A stretch of 64,000 nucleotides of DNA, taken from contig CASFKY010000059.1 of assembly GCA_949295465.1 (NCBI GenBank), positions 1 to 64,000 of the forward strand, given 5' to 3'. A model generated the notes under the pieces. That model was not told the DNA's origin, did no database searches, and worked only from the letters and a program-made list of their open reading frames with translations. This document shows, one piece after another, positions 58,906 through 64,000 of the stretch (its first letter is position 1; the number at the start of each line of letters is the position of its first letter). The DNA is from an uncultured Oscillospiraceae bacterium (GTDB lineage: Bacteria > Bacillota > Clostridia > Oscillospirales > Ruminococcaceae). A program made the translations under genes and the position numbers.

Positions 58906-60345
58906 TCAGTTCAGGGGCAGGGTCACAGCCTCCTGCTCGCCCAGGGTGAGGGTGCCGTAGCTGGAGTACTCCACCTGGGTGATCTGGTCGAAGCCCTCAA
59001 AGGGCTCGTAGTAGGACAGGCTGTAGGTCACCAGGCCGGTGGTCCGATCCACGGTAGAATTCATCAGGCAGCGGGGCAGTTCCACCTGGTTGCCCTCACT
59101 GTCGCAGGGCCACAGCTCCAGGGCATGGTCGGCAATCCGGGGCAGGGGACCGTAGGGCTGGAGGGTCACGGTCAGCTCCCGGTCGGTGCTCAACACGCTC
59201 TGGATGGTGTAGCCGCTGAGGGAGTTGGTGGCGAGGACGCTGCCCTCTTTCAGGGGGGATTTCTCAAAGCCGCCGTCCTGGCCCAGGGTGTAGGGCAGGA
59301 AGGTGATGCTGCCGGCATTTTCCGCAAGGCCCACGTATTCGGAGGCATAGGTATCGTCCAGAGAATAGCCGGCCAGAGGCACCGGGTAGAGATAGTTGCC
59401 CCCGTCGTCCCGCAGGATGATCTGGTTGGCCCAGATATACCCCTCGGCAGGGCCGGCGTTCTCGGGCAGGGGGCCCTCCTCAGCCATGGGCTGCTCAAAG
59501 CGGGCCACGGTGCCCAGAGCGGAGGCGCTGAACTGGTTCAGCTCCAGTTTGCCCGAGGAGAAGGTGAGAGTCTGGGCGGGGATGGTCTTCTGGGCAAGGT
59601 CGGAGATGTCCACCGGGATGGTGAAATCCCACTGGCCAGTCACGCCCATGAAGGTCCCCGGATGCTCGCCCTCCTCGTCGGTATATCGGGGGCTGCGAAG
59701 TTCCAGGGTGAAGGTGTCGGGCAGGGGCTGGGAGGCCACAAACCGCTGGGCGGCCTTGTAGGTGTACTCGTCGGTCAGGTAGCCCTGGGTCTGGTCGGTG
59801 GCGTAGACGGTGTCGGTCACATCCTGACCGTCAATGACAAAGGAGAACTGGCCGTTGAGGGACAGGGAGAGCTGGCCGGCCAGGTCCTCGTCCAGGGCAA
59901 AGGGCGTCTCAGAGGTAAAAGTGGAAAAGACGTTGATGAAGTTGTGGTCCACCGAGATCTCGTCTACCCGCACGGTCAACCCGTTCTGGGTCTGCTCCTG
60001 GCCTACCTCCAGGCTGTGGGCCTCCAGCAGGGAGGCCATGGGCTGGTAGGTGGTGGACTGGCTCTCGGCATCCTCCCCGTGGAAAAATCCGATCAGGTTC
60101 TGAGTCATCCGGCCCAGCTCACCGCTGGCGGCCAGCACCGAGAGGGAAAGGCAGCACCCCAGGGCGGCGGCGATGAGCAGGGTGCGGCCGACCCGGCCCG
60201 CCCGGCGCAGGGGCACAGGCGCGGACTGCCGAGGAGGCAGAGAGGCGTACACCTGGGACATTTTCTGACGCACCCATTCCGGCTCGGGCGTGTCCAGCAA
60301 TTGTTTCAGTTCGCGGATTTCCGGGTCATTTCTCTGAATGGTCAT
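58906..60345 (-). CDS. anti-sigma factor-like membrane protein with DUF4179-type domain
   Basis: 479 residues. A cytoplasmic N-terminus (about 1-52) carries QLLDTPEPEWVRQKMSQVYASLP, then one membrane helix (TLLIAAALGCCLSLSVLAAS, about 55-74), then a large outer domain with VGQEQTQNGLTVRVDEISVDHNFINVFSTF typical of DUF4179. Its ATG overlaps the stop of the ECF sigma gene (ATGA) with AGGAGG just before it. The pair repeats the layout of the 48-50 kb locus, although the outer domains differ in sequence and length. Probably a sequestering anti-sigma factor; the signal is unknown. Confidence 0.8.
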   Translation of the reverse strand: MTIQRNDPEIRELKQLLDTPEPEWVRQKMSQVYASLPPRQSAPVPLRRAGRVGRTLLIAAALGCCLSLSVLAASGELGRMTQNLIGFFHGEDAESQSTTYQPMASLLEAHSLEVGQEQTQNGLTVRVDEISVDHNFINVFSTFTSETPFALDEDLAGQLSLSLNGQFSFVIDGQDVTDTVYATDQTQGYLTDEYTYKAAQRFVASQPLPDTFTLELRSPRYTDEEGEHPGTFMGVTGQWDFTIPVDISDLAQKTIPAQTLTFSSGKLELNQFSASALGTVARFEQPMAEEGPLPENAGPAEGYIWANQIILRDDGGNYLYPVPLAGYSLDDTYASEYVGLAENAGSITFLPYTLGQDGGFEKSPLKEGSVLATNSLSGYTIQSVLSTDRELTVTLQPYGPLPRIADHALELWPCDSEGNQVELPRCLMNSTVDRTTGLVTYSLSYYEPFEGFDQITQVEYSSYGTLTLGEQEAVTLPLN

Positions 60346-60854
60346 ACGGGTACCTCCTTGCAGGATACATATTGACGGCGAAAGCGTTCCCGGGCGCGGG
60401 TCAGCCGGGTGCGGACGGCGGATTCCTTCAGGTCCATCACAAAGGCGATCTGGCGCACCGAGAGGTCGTCCAGATAGAACAGGGTGAGGATCAGCCGGTC
60501 GTTTTCGGCCAAGGACTCCAGCACAGCCCGCACGTCCAGGCTCAGGTCCCGGTCCTCCTCCTTGCCCTGTTCCGGCACCGATTCCAGCGAGGTGAGCCGC
60601 TTTTTCCCCCGCAGGATGTCGCAGCAGCGGTTCACCAGAATCCGGGTGACCCAGGCCTTGAAAGAGGTATCTTCCCGCACCTCTCCCATCCGCTGCCAGG
60701 CCCGCAGGGCGGTGTCCTGCATGGCGTCCGCCGCGTCGGCCTCGTTTTTCAGGATGGCCAGGGCCGCCCGCCAGAGGCTCTGCTCCTGGGCCTGCATCAG
60801 GGCGGTGAATGCGCCGGAATCCCCCTCCCGGGCTTTTTTGAGTAAGGTGTCCAT
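60342..60854 (-). CDS. ECF-type RNA polymerase sigma factor
   Basis: 170 residues. Region 2 (ILKNEADAADAMQDTALRAWQRMGEVREDTSFKAWVTRILVNRCCDILR) and region 4 (NDRLILTLFYLDDLSVRQIAFVMDLKESAVRTRLTRARERFR) are complete; the linker is short and acidic. The start MDTLLKKAREG follows AAGGAG. It is translationally coupled to the anti-sigma-like gene downstream. Confidence 0.94.
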   Translation of the reverse strand: MDTLLKKAREGDSGAFTALMQAQEQSLWRAALAILKNEADAADAMQDTALRAWQRMGEVREDTSFKAWVTRILVNRCCDILRGKKRLTSLESVPEQGKEEDRDLSLDVRAVLESLAENDRLILTLFYLDDLSVRQIAFVMDLKESAVRTRLTRARERFRRQYVSCKEVPV

Positions 60855-60874
60855 CGCAATTCTCCTTTCTTGCA

Positions 60875-60916
60875 CAAAAGACGGCGGAGCTGCCCCGAAG
60901 GTGACAGCTCCGCCGG
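60875..60916 (-). terminator. terminator of the trxA-trxB operon
   Basis: GGCGGAGCTG pairs with CAGCTCCGCC; on the minus strand GTCTTTTG follows. It lies about 140 bases after the trxB stop. Confidence 0.75.
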
Positions 60917-61055
60917 AAAAGAGGGAAAAGAGGGGGTCGTAAATGAGGGGGAAAATGCGTTCAAGGGAAAATCAACCAAAAAAGGGGAAACCCATCCAAA
61001 GAAAAGAGGGGGAATCAAAAGGGATAATCCTGCAAAAAGCTTCGGGAGGGCCGGC

Positions 61056-61988
61056 TCAATGGGAAGCGTCCATACCGGCCAGGTATTCCTCCACAAAGTG
61101 GCTGGCGGCGGCGCCGTCGCCCACCGCAGTGACCACCTGACGCACCATCTTGGTGCGCACATCGCCCACCGCAAACACTCCGGGCAGGCTGGTGCGGGTG
61201 GTCTCATCCGCCCGGATATAGCCGCCCTCGTCCAGCTCCAGCTGGCCCCGGAACAGCTCGGTGGCCGGCGAGCGGCCGATGCTCACAAAGAGGCCGGCGC
61301 AGTCCAGCCGGGTGGTCTTGCCGGAACCGCTCTCCCGGATCTCCACCCCGGTGAGCCGGTCCTCTCCCAGCAGGGCGGTGACCTGACTGTTCCAGCGGAA
61401 CTCCAGGTTGGGGGCCTTAAACAGAGGTTCATGGTAGATCTTGGTGGCCTTGAGGGTGCTGCGCCGGTGCACCAGGATCACCTTTTCGCACAGCCGGCTC
61501 AGCAGCAACGCGTCTGCCGCGGCGGTGTTGCCGCCACCCACCACCACCGCCGTCTTGCCCCGGCAGGCCATGCCGTCGCAGGCGGCGCAGTAGTAGAGCC
61601 CCCGGCCGGTGAAGTCCTCCTCCCGGGGCAGGCCCAGAGGCCGGGCGCCAGCGCCGGTGGCCAGGATGACCGCCCGGGCCTGCAGCAGCCCCTCGCTGGT
61701 GTGGATCTTCTTGACGGGGCCTTCCAGTTCCACCGACTCGGCCTCGGCCAGCAGGGTCTGGGCGCCGAAACGCTCGGCCCCCTGCTGCATCTTTTCGCCC
61801 AGGGTGAAACCGTCGATCCCCTCTTCAAAGCCGGGATAGTTGTCGATCTGCTGGGTCAGGGCCATCTGGCCGCCCGCCGAGAGCTTTTCCACCACCAGGG
61901 TGTCCAGCCCGGCCCGGGCGCAGTAGAGGGCGGCGGTGTATCCGCCGGGGCCTCCGCCCAGAATCAGCGCGTCATAGATCTTATCCAT
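61056..61988 (-). CDS. trxB: thioredoxin-disulfide reductase-like flavoprotein
   Basis: 310 residues. FAD motif LILGGGPGGYTAALYCARAG, NAD(P)-binding VVVGGGNTAAADALLL with VHRRSTLKA, and the second FAD motif VFAVGDVRTKMVRQVVTAVGDG. The redox pair is CAAC (Cys134, Cys137) rather than the usual CATC. It passes electrons from NAD(P)H (or ferredoxin in some Clostridia) to thioredoxin. The HRRS in the NAD(P) loop favours NADPH. It lies 16 bases after trxA in the same operon. Confidence 0.93.
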   Translation of the reverse strand: MDKIYDALILGGGPGGYTAALYCARAGLDTLVVEKLSAGGQMALTQQIDNYPGFEEGIDGFTLGEKMQQGAERFGAQTLLAEAESVELEGPVKKIHTSEGLLQARAVILATGAGARPLGLPREEDFTGRGLYYCAACDGMACRGKTAVVVGGGNTAAADALLLSRLCEKVILVHRRSTLKATKIYHEPLFKAPNLEFRWNSQVTALLGEDRLTGVEIRESGSGKTTRLDCAGLFVSIGRSPATELFRGQLELDEGGYIRADETTRTSLPGVFAVGDVRTKMVRQVVTAVGDGAAASHFVEEYLAGMDASH

Positions 61989-62004
61989 CACAAATACCCC
62001 TTTC

Positions 62005-62325
62005 TCACAGGTATTGGGCCAGGAAAGCCTCGATCTTGGCCTTGGAATCCGGGGCCACGATCCGGCCCACAGGCTCCCCGTCCTTGAAGAAGAGGAGAGT
62101 GGGCACCACTTCCACCTGGTAGCGGTCGGCCAGCTGGGGCTGGTCGTCGATGTTCAGCTTGCCGGTCAGCAGGGCGGAGCCCTTCTCCTCGGCGATCTTG
62201 TCAAAGGCGGGGCCGATCCGGCGGCAGTACACGCACCAGGGGGCCATGAATTCCACCAGGGCGGGCTGTTTTGCCTCCAGCACCTGGGAACGGAAGGTAT
62301 CAGCGTTCAGTTGAATGGCAGACAT
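62005..62325 (-). CDS. trxA: thioredoxin
   Basis: 106 residues of a single thioredoxin fold: FRSQVLEAKQPALVEFMAPWCVYCRRIGP, the cis-proline VVPTLLFF and GRIVAPDSKAKIEAFL. The active site is WCVYC (Cys31, Cys34) in place of the classical WCGPC, which would change its redox potential. AAGGAG precedes the ATG. It is first of trxA-trxB, divergent from a Crp/Fnr-type regulator. Confidence 0.94.
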   Translation of the reverse strand: MSAIQLNADTFRSQVLEAKQPALVEFMAPWCVYCRRIGPAFDKIAEEKGSALLTGKLNIDDQPQLADRYQVEVVPTLLFFKDGEPVGRIVAPDSKAKIEAFLAQYL

Positions 62326-62399
62326 AAGAGGGCTCCTTTCTCATTCTTACTTATCAGGTATCCGGGCCGGGGGGCCCGGGTCTTTCTTGCTATGGCTAC

Positions 62400-62405
62400 A
62401 GTATA
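62400..62405 (-). promoter_or_regulatory. -10 element of the trxA-trxB promoter
   Basis: TATACT on the minus strand; the -35 position is poor (CAGTAA). A Crp/Fnr-like box is centred about 41 bases upstream of the expected start, the position of a class II activator site. Confidence 0.6.
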
Positions 62406-62426
62406 CCCCAACAGGGAGGGAATTAC

Positions 62427-62441
62427 TGTGATTTTGTCACA
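62427..62441. promoter_or_regulatory. candidate Crp/Fnr-type operator
   Basis: TGTGA, five bases, TCACA: a perfect 5-bp dyad of the Crp/Fnr kind between the divergent trxA and regulator genes. It is centred near -41 for trxA and near -49 for the regulator gene. Confidence 0.6.
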
Positions 62442-62446
62442 ATCAT

Positions 62447-62476
62447 TTGACAGCGGCCCCCAAACCGCCTTATACT
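62447..62476 (+). promoter_or_regulatory. sigma-A promoter of the Crp/Fnr-type gene
   Basis: Perfect TTGACA, 18 bases, TATACT, immediately next to the candidate operator. Confidence 0.75.
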
Positions 62477-62509
62477 CGGGCTGAAGGCCAAGAAAAAGGG
62501 GAAAAGGAA

Positions 62510-63178
62510 ATGGAACAGGAAATGGAACTTTCGGCGTATTTCCCGGTGTGGGATCAGCTCAGCGCCCGCCAGCAGAACCGGCTGGCCGGGGCGGCCCGGA
62601 TCCGAAAGGTGGAGCAGGGCGGCATCTTGCAGGAGGGCCGAGGAGACTGTCTGGGCCTGGTGCTGGTGCGCCGGGGGCGGCTGCGGGCCTGCAGCGCCTC
62701 TCCCGAGGGGCGGCAGATCACCCTCTACCGTCTGCTGCCCGGGGACATCTGCCTGTTTTCCGCCTCCTGCATGATGCGCAGCCTCCAGACCGAGATCCTC
62801 CTGGAGGCCGAGCGGGACACCGAGTTCTGGCTCATCAACCCGGAGGTGTACCGGCAGGTGATGGAGGAGTCGGCGCCGCTGGCCAATTTCACCAACGAGC
62901 TGATGGCCGGGCGGCTGTCGGAGGTGATGTGGCTGGTGGAGCAGATCATGTGGCAGAGCATGGACAAGCGGCTGGCGGCCTTTTTGCTGGAGGAGGCAGG
63001 CCTGGAGGAGAGCGACACCCTGACCCTCACCCATGAGCAGATCGCCGGCCACCTGGGCACCGCCCGGGAGGTGGTGACCCGGATGCTGAAGTATTTTCAG
63101 GGCGAGGGGATGGTGCGCCTGCGCCGGGGCGCGGTGGAGATCCTCTCCCGGGAAAAGCTCCGGCAGCTGGCTGGCTGA
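62510..63178 (+). CDS. Crp/Fnr-family transcriptional regulator
   Basis: 222 residues. A cyclic-nucleotide-binding-like domain (about 20-125, GLVLVRRGRLRACSASPEGRQITLYRLLPGDICLFSASCMM), a dimer helix, and a C-terminal winged helix (LTHEQIAGHLGTAREVVTRMLKYFQGEG). Several cysteines in the sensory domain (for example Cys near residues 48, 65, 87 and 93) could bind an iron-sulfur cluster or sense redox state. It is divergent from trxA-trxB and shares a Crp/Fnr-like box with it, so it probably activates the thioredoxin operon. ATG at 62510 has AAAGGGG nine bases upstream; an ATG four codons later is possible. Confidence 0.92.
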   Translation: MEQEMELSAYFPVWDQLSARQQNRLAGAARIRKVEQGGILQEGRGDCLGLVLVRRGRLRACSASPEGRQITLYRLLPGDICLFSASCMMRSLQTEILLEAERDTEFWLINPEVYRQVMEESAPLANFTNELMAGRLSEVMWLVEQIMWQSMDKRLAAFLLEEAGLEESDTLTLTHEQIAGHLGTAREVVTRMLKYFQGEGMVRLRRGAVEILSREKLRQLAG

Positions 63179-63180
63179 AG

Positions 63181-63232
63181 AGAAAAACGCAGAGGGCCCG
63201 CCTCCCCGATGGGGAAGCGGGCCCTCTGCGTA
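63181..63232 (-). terminator. terminator between the regulator and HtrA genes
   Basis: ACGCAGAGGGCCCGC pairs with GCGGGCCCTCTGCGT around a second short stem (CCCC/GGGG); TTTTTCTC follows on the minus strand. It mainly serves the HtrA gene and may also stop the regulator transcript. Confidence 0.85.
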
Positions 63233-63271
63233 ACAAACCAAAAAAAGGGAACAATGAGAAAATGTCAGAAA

Positions 63272-64000
63272 TCAGGAGCCGCTGCTCTCGCCCAGGGTCA
63301 CGTCCATGGTGAGCAGCTGCCGGTCGCGGCTGACCTGCACGCTGAGCACATCGCCCACCTGATGCTGGCTGATGATGTTGGTGAGGTCGGACGTGGAGGA
63401 AATCACCGTGTTGTCCGCGCTCACAAACATATCGCCCGGCTTCAGGCCGGCGGCCTCGGCGCCGCTGCCCTCGTTGACCTGCACCACATAGACGCCGTAG
63501 TCGCTCACGCCGTACTGGGCAGCGGTCTGGGCGTCACTGACGGTCACCACGGTCACGCCCAGGGCGGGCCGGCCGGTCACATAGCCGTTTTCCATCAGGT
63601 CCTGCGCCACAGGCAGGGCGGTGTTGATGGGGATGGCGAATCCCAGCCCTTCGGAGTAATCGCCGGTGGATTTGGCGTTCACGATGCCGATGAGTTCACC
63701 GGCCGAGTTGAACAGGCCGCCGCCGGAGTTGCCGGGGCTCACTGCCGCGTTGGTTTGGATCACGCTCATGGTGGAGGAGTTCACCTGGATCTGCCGGTTC
63801 AGGGCGCTGACGATGCCGTTGGTGACGGTGCCGCCCAGTTCACCCAGGGGGTTGCCCACGGCCACCACGTCCTCACCCACGGCCAGGGCGTCGCTGTCGC
63901 CCATCACGGCGGGGGTCAGGCCGGTGGCGTCGATCTTGATCACCGCGATGTCGCTCTGGGTGTCAGAACCCACCAGGGTGGCGTCGTATTCGGTGTTGTC
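63272..64000 (-). CDS. HtrA/DegP-type serine protease with PDZ domain (5' part outside the window)
   Basis: The last 242 codons of a larger gene. The catalytic Asp segment SDIAVIKID and the catalytic Ser in SPGNSGGGLFN are present; the catalytic His lies beyond the window. A C-terminal PDZ domain (about the last 100 residues, GRPALGVTVVTVSD... KPGDMFVSADNTVISSTSDL) follows. HtrA proteases degrade or hold misfolded proteins at the outer face of the membrane, often membrane-anchored in Firmicutes. The reading frame is open to base 64000, so the gene is cut by the window edge. Confidence 0.95.
   Translation of the reverse strand, partial: DNTEYDATLVGSDTQSDIAVIKIDATGLTPAVMGDSDALAVGEDVVAVGNPLGELGGTVTNGIVSALNRQIQVNSSTMSVIQTNAAVSPGNSGGGLFNSAGELIGIVNAKSTGDYSEGLGFAIPINTALPVAQDLMENGYVTGRPALGVTVVTVSDAQTAAQYGVSDYGVYVVQVNEGSGAEAAGLKPGDMFVSADNTVISSTSDLTNIISQHQVGDVLSVQVSRDRQLLTMDVTLGESSGS

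Overview
This 64 kb window is GC-rich (roughly 60 %) DNA from a strictly anaerobic Firmicute, most likely a gut member of the class Clostridia (Oscillospiraceae/Ruminococcaceae type). The grounds are AGGAGG-type ribosome binding sites, a class III ribonucleotide reductase, an [FeFe] hydrogenase, 3-hydroxybutyryl-CoA dehydrogenase, a DUF2089 regulator and YjzC-like proteins, together with high GC and many TTG/GTG starts. The genus cannot be named from the sequence alone. I see no rRNA operon beyond a 5S gene, and no phage, insertion sequence or CRISPR array.

Layout. 0-0.35 kb: the end of an rRNA operon (5S) with tRNA-Lys and tRNA-Asn. 0.5-4.3 kb: a DUF1622 membrane protein and a TAXI-type TRAP uptake operon. 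4.7-8.3 kb: an [FeFe] hydrogenase translationally coupled to a NuoF/GltD-like flavoprotein. 8.5-13.5 kb: Y-family polymerase, CmpB-like membrane protein, YbaK-type deacylase, polysaccharide flippase and YgjP-type metallopeptidase. 13.8-16.9 kb: the anaerobic ribonucleotide reductase, in which the glycyl-radical tail appears to be a separate 48-residue protein between nrdD and nrdG. 16.9-26.8 kb: a LysR/ornithine-cyclodeaminase pair, two lipoproteins (one GHL10 glycosidase-like), a CAT-anticodon tRNA, birA/yfcE/rsmI, DUF523, an aminotransferase and a DMT exporter. 26.8-28.5 kb: a stand-alone hbd behind a strong promoter, a Rex-like box and a structured leader. 28.6-41.2 kb: small regulators and membrane proteins, an NhaC-type antiporter, trmB/alaX, a solute-binding lipoprotein with malQ, an FAD dehydrogenase, MATE and cytidylate-kinase-like proteins. 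41.6-46.8 kb: LeuCD-type hydro-lyase, LysR, Asp/Glu-racemase-like enzyme and an orphan TctC-type binding protein. 47-53.4 kb: a split chromate transporter, an ECF sigma/anti-sigma pair, ychF, an mtnN copy broken by an amber codon, an SseB-like protein and bioY. 53.5-58.5 kb: a double-AAA CbxX-type ATPase with a candidate small RNA or leader in front, a SARP-like regulator and a cysteine synthase with a structured leader. 58.9-64 kb: a second ECF sigma/anti-sigma pair, trxA-trxB divergent from a Crp/Fnr regulator, and the 3' part of an HtrA protease.

How it fits together. The redox theme is strong. H2 metabolism (hydrogenase plus NAD(P)-linked flavoprotein), butyrate-type NADH disposal (hbd with a Rex-like box), anaerobic dNTP synthesis (nrdD with an NrdR-like box) and the thioredoxin system (with a Crp/Fnr-like box at the class II activator position) are all tied to anaerobic energy and redox control. 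The most interesting observation is the apparently split class III ribonucleotide reductase. Start sites below were chosen from Shine-Dalgarno spacing and family alignment, so several differ from the longest possible reading frame.
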